From Thermodesulfobacterium sp. TA1 (lineage in GTDB: Bacteria; Desulfobacterota; Thermodesulfobacteria; Thermodesulfobacteriales; Thermodesulfobacteriaceae), in the NCBI RefSeq assembly GCF_008630935.1, contig NZ_CP043908.1:62001-126000 (forward strand): a DNA stretch of 64,000 nucleotides, read 5' to 3'. The translations under genes and the position numbers were made by a program. Below are positions 52,270-61,543 of this stretch, piece by piece. The notes below the pieces were generated by a model. That model was given only the letters and a program-made list of their open reading frames with translations. It ran no database searches and was not told the DNA's origin. Numbering within the stretch: the stretch's first letter is position 1; each line of letters starts with the position of its first letter.

Positions 52270-54306
52270 CTACGCTCTTAGTAACCATTTCAAGGCACAA
52301 ATCCAGTTTTTGAGTTTTTTAAAAGGGTAAAAAGATTTCGATCGTAAAATTTTAACATTCCTTTCACGTTCTTCAATAATTCTATAGATGATAGTTTTGC
52401 AGTCTACAAATCCCTTTAACTTCCAATCGTAGTAAAGAGGATAAACTAGCAAAACCCCTGCAATAAGTTCTAAAAGGGAAAGTTTTCTTTTTCTCCTCGG
52501 GAAACTAACTTCGTCAAAGGTCAAACCCCATCCGGCGTAAAAGGCACCTCCGTAAGTGAAAACAGGTTTTTCTCTTATCAAAGCTTCAAACCCAGAAAGA
52601 GAACTTATGGTGTGGATTTCGTCTGCCACCTCAATTAAACTAAGGATGTCCGTCTCAGTTTCAATTCTATTACACATCTTTTGAATTTCTTTAAAGTTTT
52701 TTTCCATTCTTTTGTTCTTAGAAATTACGTCAGGATGTGGTTTGTAGATTATGTATTCTTCTGGATACTTTGTACGAACTCTTTTAATTAATTCGAAGTT
52801 CGTCTTTATTCCGTTTCCCAAAATAACTGCTTGGTCTGTTTCAACTTGACCAGGAACGAGGATTATTTTTTTGTCGTAGTTAGGTCTTTTCAAAGGTCTT
52901 GATGCTCCCACGTTATACTTTGTTATCCGATGCTTAATTATTAAATCCCGTATTTCTTCTGCCTCTTTAAGCTCTTCTTTACTAAACTGATAAGTATTTA
53001 GAATTCTTTCTAAATCACTTTCTTGAGTAGCATCGTAGTAAATGCCGGTTTTATCAATGACGATGCTCATTGGTGGGACAAATTCTGCACCTAAACCAAC
53101 AGACCTTATGAAACCGTCCTCAACACATAAAACTTCAACATCCTTAGATATTAATTCAACCTCTTTTCTTGCTTTTGCTCCCCAAACTACGATAGCTGTA
53201 TTCTTATTTTTAACGAGAACCTTTGCAAGACTTTCTACACTTTTCACTTCATTAAAGGGAGTTTTAAAAAAAGGTAAAAGCTGATTTCGCTTAAGGAAGT
53301 GCATTTTATAAAAGTAGTAACTTTTTCTACCAAAAAGGTTAGCCATTTTTCTTTGTTTTAGAATAAAATCAATAACGTCAAATATCGTTCCTTTTCTTCC
53401 GGTAACGGGATCTACGTAACGAGGATATTTTAAATATGTTGCAGTGAAAATTTCTAAGACTGTTCTTTTTCTATTTCTTCTTGGGCAGTTGACACGATCC
53501 TTCGTAATACCCCATCCTGCATAAAAGGGTAGCCCAAAGCAGTGAACTTCTTTTCCCAAAAGCAATGCTTCAAAACCCATCTGTGAGCTTACCGTGTAGA
53601 CCTTGTCAAAAAATTCAAGTAGCGTTAGAGGATTGACGTCCTCGGCAATGAAAAAGACCTCTTTGTCCTTCTTAGCTAATTCAAAAAGATAACCCTTTTT
53701 CTTGCCAGACAAAACGTCGGGATGAATTTTAACATAAACATCAGCCTCTGGATTTTCCTCTTTAGCTTTGTTAAGCATTTCTCTAAAGGTGTTTTCTGTA
53801 GCACCTCCATAAAGAACAGAAGCATCCTTGTAAGTTTGGTCAACAACTAAAACTCTTTTCTCTTTCTTTCCCTTCAGGATATCTCTTTCTGCAAAAGGGG
53901 CGTAGTTGTATTTACTTATCTTTTTTTCTATGAGGACCTGTAAGGCCTTTTCCCCCTCTTCAAGTTCATCCTTTGTGAATTCGTAGTGATTTAGAATTTC
54001 CTCAAGTAAAGACGGAGTGTTTGCGTTGTAATAAATTCCTACTGGATCAACGATTAGGGAAAGGGGGGGGTATCCTTTAACTCTTAGTCCGTAAGAACAA
54101 ACAAAACCATCTTCAAGGGCATAGTATGGAAGACCGTGTTTTTTTGCAAAATCTCTTGCTTTTTTTGCAGTAGGCTTTAATCCCCAGCCTATCACCCCAG
54201 TTACCTGATTGAGGTCTACTTTTTGTGAGTACAAAACGACCTTTTTCTCAAGAAAGGATTCTAAAAAAGGTATACTAAAAATTTCTTTTGAAAAGGTAAG
54301 AAACAT
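52270..54306 (-). CDS. kpsC: KpsC-like capsule Kdo-transferase with duplicated domain
   Basis: 678 residues built from two similar halves. The first has VIGWGLKPTAKKARDFAKKHG, YALEDGFVCSYGLRVKGYPP, VKIHPDVLSGKKKGYLF, and PFYAGWGITKDRVNCPRRNR. The second repeats the pattern: VVWGAKARKEVELI, CVEDGFIRSVGLGAEFVPP, YKPHPDVISKNKR, FYAGWGLTFDEVSFPRRKRK. KpsC carries two GT modules that alternate in making the poly-Kdo linker of group 2 capsules. Length equals that of known KpsC. With kpsS it indicates a lipid-linked capsule, though the ABC export genes kpsMTDE are not in view. Confidence 0.9.
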   Translation of the reverse strand: MFLTFSKEIFSIPFLESFLEKKVVLYSQKVDLNQVTGVIGWGLKPTAKKARDFAKKHGLPYYALEDGFVCSYGLRVKGYPPLSLIVDPVGIYYNANTPSLLEEILNHYEFTKDELEEGEKALQVLIEKKISKYNYAPFAERDILKGKKEKRVLVVDQTYKDASVLYGGATENTFREMLNKAKEENPEADVYVKIHPDVLSGKKKGYLFELAKKDKEVFFIAEDVNPLTLLEFFDKVYTVSSQMGFEALLLGKEVHCFGLPFYAGWGITKDRVNCPRRNRKRTVLEIFTATYLKYPRYVDPVTGRKGTIFDVIDFILKQRKMANLFGRKSYYFYKMHFLKRNQLLPFFKTPFNEVKSVESLAKVLVKNKNTAIVVWGAKARKEVELISKDVEVLCVEDGFIRSVGLGAEFVPPMSIVIDKTGIYYDATQESDLERILNTYQFSKEELKEAEEIRDLIIKHRITKYNVGASRPLKRPNYDKKIILVPGQVETDQAVILGNGIKTNFELIKRVRTKYPEEYIIYKPHPDVISKNKRMEKNFKEIQKMCNRIETETDILSLIEVADEIHTISSLSGFEALIREKPVFTYGGAFYAGWGLTFDEVSFPRRKRKLSLLELIAGVLLVYPLYYDWKLKGFVDCKTIIYRIIEERERNVKILRSKSFYPFKKLKNWICALKWLLRA

Positions 54307-54312
54307 AAAGAC

Positions 54313-55290
54313 CTAAATATTAATTTTTTTGTAGTCCTCTAAGGTTTTTTCTTTTAGGTGATATAAGAGGTTTTTTGCACCTTCAAAGAGCTCTTTTCTT
54401 TTTTCGTGGTTGTCTGCTAACTCTAAAATTGCAGACTTCCAAGCCTTAATTTCCATGGGAAGGACGATGCCTGCTTGAAGCTCCTTTATACTCTTAGCAA
54501 GAGGAAAGTATTCCGAGTATATTCCTACTGCTCCACTTCTCATGATGTTATAGAATTTAACATAAGATCTTGCCTTATTAAAGAGATTATCAAACAAAGG
54601 AGCAAGCCCAATGTGTCTGTATTTAAGGGAAGAAAAGGTTAGGTATTCAGTCCACTTCATAGAATGAACGAGGTATAAATTTTTGATAGGCTTATACATC
54701 TTTGCAGTCCTTTGGTCAACGACAATTTCAAAGAAAAGCTTTTCAGATTGTAACTCATTTAAGAGGTTTCTTAGCCAAACAAACTCTACCTTGTGAGAGG
54801 CAGTAGCGTGGTAAAAGACGAGAGTCCTTTGAGCTTCTGGAGATAATAAAAGGTCCTTTTCCTCTATGTGTGTAGGGTAAGGGGGTAAGACTATAGGATT
54901 AAATTTTTGATATTTTTCTGCAAGGTAATCATTGGAAACAAAGATTTGCGTGTTAGTAGTTAACCAATTCTTAAACTTCCAAGCTTTGTTAAAGATCTTG
55001 AAAGCGTATCTTAAAGGCAAATCTTTGAGAACTTTAAGGTCAAAAAGGTCGTCATCCATAAAGTAGTAAATTTTATCAATTATATCTACGCTCTTTTTAA
55101 TCCACCTTAAAACCTCTCCGGTTAAGTATCTCACAATAAGAAGTCTAACTCTTTCGCTAAATACAAAATTTGACAATTCTTTATGAGTTAATCGAATAAA
55201 ATTTAAATTTTTATTTTTTAGTAAAGGAACTATGTAATAATCTGTAGTTGGATTTATGTTTTCTTCAATTATGATATAAATCATTTTCAA
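54313..55290 (-). CDS. Glycosyltransferase-like protein (GT-B type, surface glycan)
   Basis: 325 residues. The sequence has a GT-B-like feel: an N-terminal Rossmann-like half (MIYIIIEENINPTTDYYIVPLL; YYFMDDDLFDLKVLKDLP) and a C-terminal half with FYHATASHKVEFVWLRNLL, HIGLAPLFDNLFNKARSYVKFYNIMRSGAVGIYSEYFPLAKSIKE, recalling the donor-binding E-x7-E region of GT4 enzymes, although the usual EPFG motif is replaced. It is 6 bp downstream of kpsC in the same direction of reading, i.e. upstream in the operon. Sugar specificity is unknown. Confidence 0.65.
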   Translation of the reverse strand: MKMIYIIIEENINPTTDYYIVPLLKNKNLNFIRLTHKELSNFVFSERVRLLIVRYLTGEVLRWIKKSVDIIDKIYYFMDDDLFDLKVLKDLPLRYAFKIFNKAWKFKNWLTTNTQIFVSNDYLAEKYQKFNPIVLPPYPTHIEEKDLLLSPEAQRTLVFYHATASHKVEFVWLRNLLNELQSEKLFFEIVVDQRTAKMYKPIKNLYLVHSMKWTEYLTFSSLKYRHIGLAPLFDNLFNKARSYVKFYNIMRSGAVGIYSEYFPLAKSIKELQAGIVLPMEIKAWKSAILELADNHEKRKELFEGAKNLLYHLKEKTLEDYKKINI

Positions 55291-55506
55291 AGTTTATTTT
55301 AATTTGTATTTACTTTGTCAGACTTCACCTTTCTTGGGCTGCAACTTCTTCCTTTGATTTTATATTATTTCCACACTTGTGCAAGAAATTTTTACTATAT
55401 TTTTTCTAAAACGAAAATTTGTAAAAATATGAAGGAAGATAAAGGGACCTATTTTTGTTTAATGCTTTCATCTATTATTGAAAAACGGTAGTTTCTCATT
55501 TTAGCT

Positions 55507-57276
55507 TTAATTTATAAATTCAAAAAACCAACTCACTGGTTTGAGGTTAAGTAATTTTTCCTTTTCTTTAGCAAAGTCATGATAGGTCATTTTTTTGATG
55601 TTTTCTGGGCTAATACTGAGCTTATCCTCAGGCACACCCCTTTTTACTAAACCAACTCCCCAGTCTGTATTAACGACTGCCACAAAAAGGTCCTCTCGCG
55701 TCGCTCTTAAATGAATTATCGTTTTATAAACATCTCCTGTCCAGTTCCCTTTAAAATCCGGATGTTTTCTGGCTTCTTCAAGAGTAGGCATAGCAGTAGC
55801 AGGTGAATCTGGCAAACAATCGTGCATTACTATAACCCCATTTGGGTTCAGGTATTTCAAGCAGTTTTCTACATCTCTGAGAGACTGCTCGTAAGTGTGT
55901 AAGCCATCTATCAAGACTATATCCAAGCCTCTTTCTAAAATTTCCTTAGGTGGATTTGCAAAAAATTCATCGCTTGTCATCGTAAAGAATTTTTCTTTCT
56001 CTGTATCTTTTACGCCACCTGGGATTACAAATTTAGGATCTACTGCAAGCTTTAACTCTGCATCTATCTGGAAAAAATTCATTCCCATTTCCACACCTAT
56101 TTCAAGATAAGTTTTAAAACCGAACTTATTTATTAAGTGTTGAATTATAGTTGTTCTTTCAAGAATGCCCTTTTGAAGTTTAAGTTCAATAATCTCCTTA
56201 AAGGTTTTCCTAAAAGCTTCTTCTCGGCCCAGAGCCCAGTAGGAAAGCCCAAGCATAACCTTGGAATGTATGTCTTCAGGTAGTTTTTCCGCTAATTTTT
56301 CATAACATACCTGCATCAAATGATAAGAATTTGTATTCCAAGAATGGTTGGCTAATTGTCTGAGAGCTTGTAAATCATCAGGAAGCTGACTTGTGATAAT
56401 AGATTTTTCATATGCATCTGTGGATTTCAAAACTGTATTAATTAACTTCACACTATTCGGATTTATGAATTTCGCTCTAAGTAAGAAGATTACATGTTCC
56501 ACCGCTGAACTAAATTGTTTTCTTTCAACGTATATTTCAGCTAATTTATACCTAAGCCAAGCATTGTGTGGAAAGGAATTTACTCCAAGAATCGCATATT
56601 TTAAAGCTTCATCCAATCTTCCATCATTCTTGAGAATATTAATCGCATTTGCGTAATACTGTGGGTTGTTTGGAGCGGTTTTTACTGCATCAAGATAAAC
56701 TCTTTCAGCTACTTTCTTATTGTTGAACTCCGGAAAAGGAGAATTAATAAGTTCCTTTGAAGAGGGTTTCTGAAAGACAGCAAAAGTATCTTGCCACTCC
56801 CCAAGCCCCCAGTCTGTAAATACCTCAACCACTTTAAATCCAGCCCACTTTGCAAGTGCTCTCATACCATCAGGATAAAACCTCCAACAATCATATGGAT
56901 ACTTATGCTCAGGTCCAGAGGAAGGAGCAATAATACAGCAAACGCCAGATGGCTTAAGAATCCTATAAATCTCTTTTATAGTGAGCCAAGGAAATTCAAC
57001 ATGCTCAAAAGCTTGCCCACTGATAACCACATCCGCGAAGTTATCAGGCACTTCTTTCCAATTGTAAGGATTAGAAACTACTATATCTACATTTACCCCA
57101 GGATCTAAATCAAGCCCAAAGTATTTCCATTTTTGCTTGTTAAAGAAAGGTCTATAGGTTGGATTACCAGAATAAGCCTTAGCACCTACATCAATTATTA
57201 TAAGCTCGGCGTCTTCAAATTCTGCAAGATACCCTTCCACAAAGGCTTTCATTTTGTTAAGGGACGTGGAATGCAT
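55507..57276 (-). CDS. Fusion of two SAM-methyltransferase domains with a TPR-like linker
   Basis: 589 residues. Residues about 1-170 are a class I methyltransferase (AELIIIDVGAKAYSGNP as motif I; YFGLDLDPGVNVDIVVSN; DVVISGQAFEHVEFP; IYRILKPSGVCCIIAPSSG). Residues about 190-375 contain TPR-like helices (AINILKNDGRLDEALKYAILGVNSFPHNAWLRYKLAEIYVE). Residues about 380-560 are a second methyltransferase of the Methyltransf_24 kind (FKTYLEIGVEMGMNFFQID; LDIVLIDGLHTYEQSLRDVENCLKYL; GVIVMHDCLPDS). It may add two methyl groups to a glycan in succession. It is separated by 216 bp from its downstream and 279 bp from its upstream neighbours, which hold no gene I can support. Confidence 0.8.
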   Translation of the reverse strand: MHSTSLNKMKAFVEGYLAEFEDAELIIIDVGAKAYSGNPTYRPFFNKQKWKYFGLDLDPGVNVDIVVSNPYNWKEVPDNFADVVISGQAFEHVEFPWLTIKEIYRILKPSGVCCIIAPSSGPEHKYPYDCWRFYPDGMRALAKWAGFKVVEVFTDWGLGEWQDTFAVFQKPSSKELINSPFPEFNNKKVAERVYLDAVKTAPNNPQYYANAINILKNDGRLDEALKYAILGVNSFPHNAWLRYKLAEIYVERKQFSSAVEHVIFLLRAKFINPNSVKLINTVLKSTDAYEKSIITSQLPDDLQALRQLANHSWNTNSYHLMQVCYEKLAEKLPEDIHSKVMLGLSYWALGREEAFRKTFKEIIELKLQKGILERTTIIQHLINKFGFKTYLEIGVEMGMNFFQIDAELKLAVDPKFVIPGGVKDTEKEKFFTMTSDEFFANPPKEILERGLDIVLIDGLHTYEQSLRDVENCLKYLNPNGVIVMHDCLPDSPATAMPTLEEARKHPDFKGNWTGDVYKTIIHLRATREDLFVAVVNTDWGVGLVKRGVPEDKLSISPENIKKMTYHDFAKEKEKLLNLKPVSWFFEFIN

Positions 57277-57555
57277 ACTTATCTATTTATGATTTTTTCA
57301 TAGCTGGTCTAAAAATACTTCTTTTTACCTTCCTTTTTTCTACGCTTGACACGGCAAATGTACTGAAATTAGAAATAAAAATCTCTCCTCTAATGCCTCA
57401 ATCTCCTTCTTTATTTCACCTAAAACACTCTAACTAACGCTAACGCCTTCCACTGAGATACCTTACCAAATACATCAAGTCTTTCTTCTAAAATCTTTTG
57501 AATTAGGTCTTCGAGTTACATTTTTTTATCCTCTATTGTTAGCGATATATTAATT
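57277..57555. other. Intergenic gap in the glycan locus
   Basis: 279 bp, AT-rich, with some leftover coding-like stretches (for example a leftward LGEIKKEIE-like reading near 57400) but no intact frame, promoter or hairpin that I would defend. Confidence 0.4.
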
Positions 57556-58504
57556 TCATAAAATTAATATTTTATCACCATTTTTGTTTTTAAGATAAAG
57601 CCTTATTGGTTTTTCTTCTGTAGCTACGACTCCCTCAACTTTAAACCTTGCATTCTTTGCATGGGGATTATCTGGATACATATTTGCATACCCTGGTGAA
57701 GGAAGTCCCCACTGAACCTCTTTAATACCTTCTGCATCCTCCAACAAAAGCCTGTATTCTTCCTTTACCTCCGGCTTTAGCACTACAACTCCTCCAACCA
57801 CCAGCTTGCTACCTTTCAGCAAGTCCAAATAAAGCTGGTCTATAACTACCTTTTCTACTATATCTACTTCTATTGCTAATTTAGAAATCTTAACTGGTAC
57901 ATAAGGTTTATCCATAATGAGCTTTTTAGCAACCGTTTTATGTGAAATAATATAGCCTGTCCTTGCATGGATTATTTGAATTTCTAAATTTTCTCCGTCA
58001 GGAAGATCTAAAATACTTTTAGGAAGCTTCAAATCCTTCCAGAAAACTCTAAAACCAACATTAAAATTAACTCCAAACAGGGCTTTTATATCCTTTCTCT
58101 CTAAATTACAAATTCCATTATAAACATCTATACCGTTAATCCTTATTAAAAAGCTTATTTCCTCTCCCTTTAACGCATTTAAATCAAACAACCAACCTTC
58201 AATAACTCTTTCATTACATACATCAAGCCTACCATCAACAAAGTCTTTTACTAATCCTCCTTTTACTAACTCATATGTAAGTTCAGAGCAACCATACACT
58301 TGGTAAGCATAAACTTTATCTCTTGGAATTAAAAATTTTTCTTTAATTAATGCTAAACACTTATAATATCTTTCATTAATTTCAAGCTCTATTTCTTCTT
58401 TTAATATTTTGTCTTGCTCTTGGTAGAAAAATTCTTCTTCAGGGGATAATATAAATTTGTTCTCCTGGTTAAAATATTCTTTAAATAATAAATTGTTTGG
58501 TTCA
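57556..58504 (-). pseudogene. C-terminal half of the split sulfotransferase gene (frame continues upstream)
   Basis: A GTG at 58299 could start a 247-residue protein, but the same frame stays open upstream to the GAAA tract at 58522-58537, giving NEPNNLLFKEYFNQENKFIL, SPEEEFFYQEQDKILKEE and IPRDKVYAYQVYGCSEL before it, with no ATG or ribosome-binding site. So it reads as the downstream half of the sulfotransferase gene, one tetranucleotide out of frame. Residues after the GTG contain a beta-rich segment (VIEGWLFDLNALKGEEISFLIRING) and a C-terminal module, VVGGVVVLK...VQWGLPSPGYANMYPDNP...ARFKVEG, shared with two neighbours. When in frame, the whole product would be about 595 residues. Confidence 0.7.
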
Positions 58505-59344
58505 TTATAAAAATTTAATATTTTCTTTCTTTCTTTCTTCTAATGAAAACAAAGATCTTAATTTGCTTGGCTTTTCATTGTCATATTTATATAAGTATGA
58601 AACTATTTTTGAAAATAAATTCATTGGTAATGAATATTTTTCTTTAATTCTTTTCAGCGCTATTATAGAAACTGGAGACAAAGATATATTCTCTTTTATG
58701 TCTGATTCCAAAATAATTAATTCTGGAATATCTAAAACCTTACAAAAATCTTTAACAGCATCCCAACTTCTATCAAAATCTCTCGAATAAATACGAGGGA
58801 TTAATTTTAACTCTACTTTATTTAAACCTAAAATATGTTCTAATTTTTTTAAATATTTGTGATAATCTAAAGAGAAAGAACCTATGTGAAAAGGAGATAA
58901 AGGGAAGGCCTTAGAATCTAAATTTCTAACTTGTTCAGAGTATAAACTTTCAAGTTTTTTATCTTGTCTTCTTAAATATACAATCAGTTTAAGTATTTTG
59001 GGACTTACTACTTGGACTATCTCATTTATCAGATTAGTAAATCCTGATAGTACTTCAGATGAAATCAAAACTGTGTTTGGTTTCACATTATCTAATTCAT
59101 CTCTAAATTGTTTTAACAAAATATCTTTAGTTAATCCCGTCTTGTTTACTATATTTACTAAATGTTCAGGATAATAATTCCTTAAAATATGAGCACATAA
59201 ATTATGGGATTTTAGTCCATAAGTATTGGGATAGTATATTCCAAACTCATTAAACAGCTTATCTTTGTTTTTATATAAAAATTCTTGAATTGAAGTTGTT
59301 CCAGTTTTATAAAGGCCAATATGAATTATTAATTCTTTAACCAT
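58505..59344 (-). CDS. Sulfotransferase-like protein, in the currently truncated phase
   Basis: 279 residues in the present frame. LIIHIGLYKTGTTSIQEFL is the 5'-phosphosulfate loop, and LIVYLRRQDKKLESLYSEQV carries the Arg...Ser of the 3'-phosphate site, the two PAPS-binding regions of sulfotransferases. The frame ends SLEERKKENIKFL just after a run of four GAAA units (58522-58537 on the other strand). With three units it would read SLEERKKILNFYNEPNNLLF and continue into the open frame to 57556. Whether the 279-residue form is active is unknown, though both PAPS loops are retained. It starts 9 bp after galE in the leftward operon. Confidence 0.8.
   Translation of the reverse strand: MVKELIIHIGLYKTGTTSIQEFLYKNKDKLFNEFGIYYPNTYGLKSHNLCAHILRNYYPEHLVNIVNKTGLTKDILLKQFRDELDNVKPNTVLISSEVLSGFTNLINEIVQVVSPKILKLIVYLRRQDKKLESLYSEQVRNLDSKAFPLSPFHIGSFSLDYHKYLKKLEHILGLNKVELKLIPRIYSRDFDRSWDAVKDFCKVLDIPELIILESDIKENISLSPVSIIALKRIKEKYSLPMNLFSKIVSYLYKYDNEKPSKLRSLFSLEERKKENIKFL
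58522..58537. repeat. Tetranucleotide tract (TTTC)4 within the sulfotransferase gene
   Basis: Four TTTC units (GAAA on the coding strand) plus a partial TTC. Because the unit is not a multiple of three, each gain or loss shifts the reading frame. Loss of one unit (or gain of two) joins the 5' and 3' parts into one frame. Such tracts are the usual basis of slipped-strand phase variation in surface-glycan genes. Confidence 0.85.
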
Positions 59345-59353
59345 TTTAACCCC

Positions 59354-60331
59354 CTAAAATTTTCTATTCATTTCCCAATTCCAAGCAGTTTTAATTATAT
59401 ATTCGAGATCATCAAATTTAGGAGCCCAATTAAATTCTTTTTTAAGTTTAGTGCTATCTGCCACAAGAATAGGAGGGTCTCCTTCTCTTCTATGAGTTTC
59501 CTCAACAGGAAAATCTATACCTGTTACTTTTTTTGCTTTACTTATAACCTCTTTCACAGAATATCCATATCCATAACCACAATTAAAAATAGCGCTTTGA
59601 TTGGTATCAAACAAATATTTAAGAGCTAATATGTGAACCTCTGTTAAATCACACACATGAATATAATCTCTTATACATGTGCCGTCTGTTGTAGGATAAT
59701 CTGTCCCAAAAATTTTAACTTTTTCTATCTCTCCTTTAGCTGCTTTAAGCACTAAAGGAATAAGATGAGTTTCAGGATTATGTGATTCTCCTATTTGTCC
59801 CTCAGGGTCAGCTCCTGCAGCATTAAAATATCTTAAAGAAACATACTTTAATCCATAAGCATAATCAAAATCTTGTAACATTTTCTCAATAAATAGCTTT
59901 GAATAGCCGTATGGGTTTATAGGATTTGTAGGACAGGTTTCTTTTATGGGAACTTCTTGAGGGTTGCCATAAACTGCAGCAGATGAAGAGAAGATAAACT
60001 TATTAACATTATTTTTGACAAGAATATCCAATAAATTGAAAGTGTTAAGAACATTATTCTCATAATACTTTGCTGGATTTAAAACTGATTCAGCAACCTC
60101 TATAAAACCAGCAAAATGCATCACTATATCAGGTTTAAAGAACTTAATAATTTTTTCTACCTCCATTTTGTTAGATAAATCAACTACTGCAAGTTTACCA
60201 TATAAAACTGCTTCTTTATGACCTTTTGAGAGATTGTCAATTGTTAAAACATCGTATCCCATTTTACCGAGCATTTTCACCACATGACTACCAATATACC
60301 CAGCACCTCCAGTAACAATAATTTTATCCAT
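59354..60331 (-). CDS. galE: UDP-glucose 4-epimerase
   Basis: 325 residues. IIVTGGAGYIGSHVVKML (NAD-binding), DIVMHFAGFIEVAESVLNP, FSSSAAVYGNP (catalytic Ser), YGYSKLFIEKML (YxxxK), YFNAAGADPEGQIGESHNPETHLIPLVL and TCIRDYIHVCDLTEVHILAL are all typical of GalE. It interconverts UDP-glucose/galactose or the N-acetyl forms; a definite preference is not clear. It lies between the FkbM methyltransferase and sulfotransferase genes of the glycan operon. A GalE-like paralogue begins at the other end of the window (1-176). Confidence 0.92.
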   Translation of the reverse strand: MDKIIVTGGAGYIGSHVVKMLGKMGYDVLTIDNLSKGHKEAVLYGKLAVVDLSNKMEVEKIIKFFKPDIVMHFAGFIEVAESVLNPAKYYENNVLNTFNLLDILVKNNVNKFIFSSSAAVYGNPQEVPIKETCPTNPINPYGYSKLFIEKMLQDFDYAYGLKYVSLRYFNAAGADPEGQIGESHNPETHLIPLVLKAAKGEIEKVKIFGTDYPTTDGTCIRDYIHVCDLTEVHILALKYLFDTNQSAIFNCGYGYGYSVKEVISKAKKVTGIDFPVEETHRREGDPPILVADSTKLKKEFNWAPKFDDLEYIIKTAWNWEMNRKF

Positions 60332-60383
60332 CTTAAATTAACCTCTCAAATTTAACATAAACTTTAATTTTAAAACTTAATTA

Positions 60384-61529
60384 CTAAAATGAACAGTGTA
60401 AATCATACCAGCCTGGACGCTCCCCTTTAGACACTCTATCTGCCATATTTTTTTGTGCTTCTATTATTTGTCTGATAATATCTGCCAATCCTACCCATTT
60501 ATTTTCTGGAAGATCTAAACCAAAAGGACCACTCATATCATACCCAAAAACACACCTAAAATCTAATCCTTCTTGGCTTGGCCATCTTGGAGCAGGTAGA
60601 AAAGGTTTGCCCTGTCTTACTAATTGAAATCTTCGATATCCTAATTCGTATAAAATTTCTATGTTATCCCATAGCTTAGGATTTAATTCAATAGAGATAT
60701 AATTTGGAAGGTAATCTTTAGGAATCTCTCTTAAAGACATAAGTGCATCATGCTCACCTCCCTCAATATCAATTTTTATGTAATATGGACGTTCACCAAT
60801 CATAGTTATCAAATCAGAAAGTTTAATTGCTGGTATTTTTAATGCGTAACTTTTTGATGTTTTTGCTTTACTAGCACCACTTGCAGAACTCCATTCTAAA
60901 CGCTCTGGATTAACAATAAATTCTACTACAGTTTGACTGTAATGAATAGCTTTATTGATTAATATAAGTCTATTTGCTTTAATATGTGTGAAGAACCTTT
61001 CCTCTAATAGTTTTGCTAATTCAGGATTTGCCTCCACTGCTACCACTCTAAAACCTTTAGCTAAATAATATGCAGTATCATTACCATTATATGCACCAAT
61101 ATCAAAGATTAGTCTATTGTTAGGTTCAATAGTAATTTCTTTAATCTCAATTGGTTTGTCTAAACATAATTCAATCAAAGGGATCGAAATGCCGTCTGGA
61201 AGCCTTAAAATTAAAGCTACAGCGTCTACCCCTTTAGGCCAAATAAAATTCACCTTGAACCTGCTGTGAGAAGAATTTATACTGTCTGGATACATTTGCC
61301 TCATTTTAGGAGATTCTATCCCCCAATTTACCTTTATTTTCTCTGTTTTCACATCCAAAAACAACTCACAACTCTTTGGGGCACTGTTTTTTAATACTAC
61401 AACCCCACCCAAAGTAACAGAAGCCCCTTTTGTAATTTTAGATGGATTTATAAAATCCACAGTAGCATAGTGTATCAAATCAGTATCTTCTATTTTCCTT
61501 TGAAAAAGTTCAAAGCTCATATCTACCAT
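60384..61529 (-). CDS. FkbM-family methyltransferase with N-terminal shared beta module
   Basis: 381 residues. Residues about 15-125 form the module also seen in two neighbours: VTLGGVVVLK, VNWGIESPKMRQMYPDS, SRFKVNF. Residues about 135-310 are an FkbM methyltransferase: RLIFDIGAYNGNDTAYYLAKGF, VVAVEANPELAKLLEE, KLSDLI...YYIKIDIEGGEHDALMSL (the FkbM-type KIDIEG), and ISIELNPKLWD. FkbM enzymes O-methylate sugars or polyketides using S-adenosylmethionine. The C-terminal 60 residues (DMSGPFGLDLPENKWVGLADII) are seen in other FkbM proteins of glycan clusters. The start is supported by AGGAGG 9-10 bp upstream. Confidence 0.82.
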   Translation of the reverse strand: MVDMSFELFQRKIEDTDLIHYATVDFINPSKITKGASVTLGGVVVLKNSAPKSCELFLDVKTEKIKVNWGIESPKMRQMYPDSINSSHSRFKVNFIWPKGVDAVALILRLPDGISIPLIELCLDKPIEIKEITIEPNNRLIFDIGAYNGNDTAYYLAKGFRVVAVEANPELAKLLEERFFTHIKANRLILINKAIHYSQTVVEFIVNPERLEWSSASGASKAKTSKSYALKIPAIKLSDLITMIGERPYYIKIDIEGGEHDALMSLREIPKDYLPNYISIELNPKLWDNIEILYELGYRRFQLVRQGKPFLPAPRWPSQEGLDFRCVFGYDMSGPFGLDLPENKWVGLADIIRQIIEAQKNMADRVSKGERPGWYDLHCSF

Positions 61530-61543
61530 CTAAGAACCTCCTT

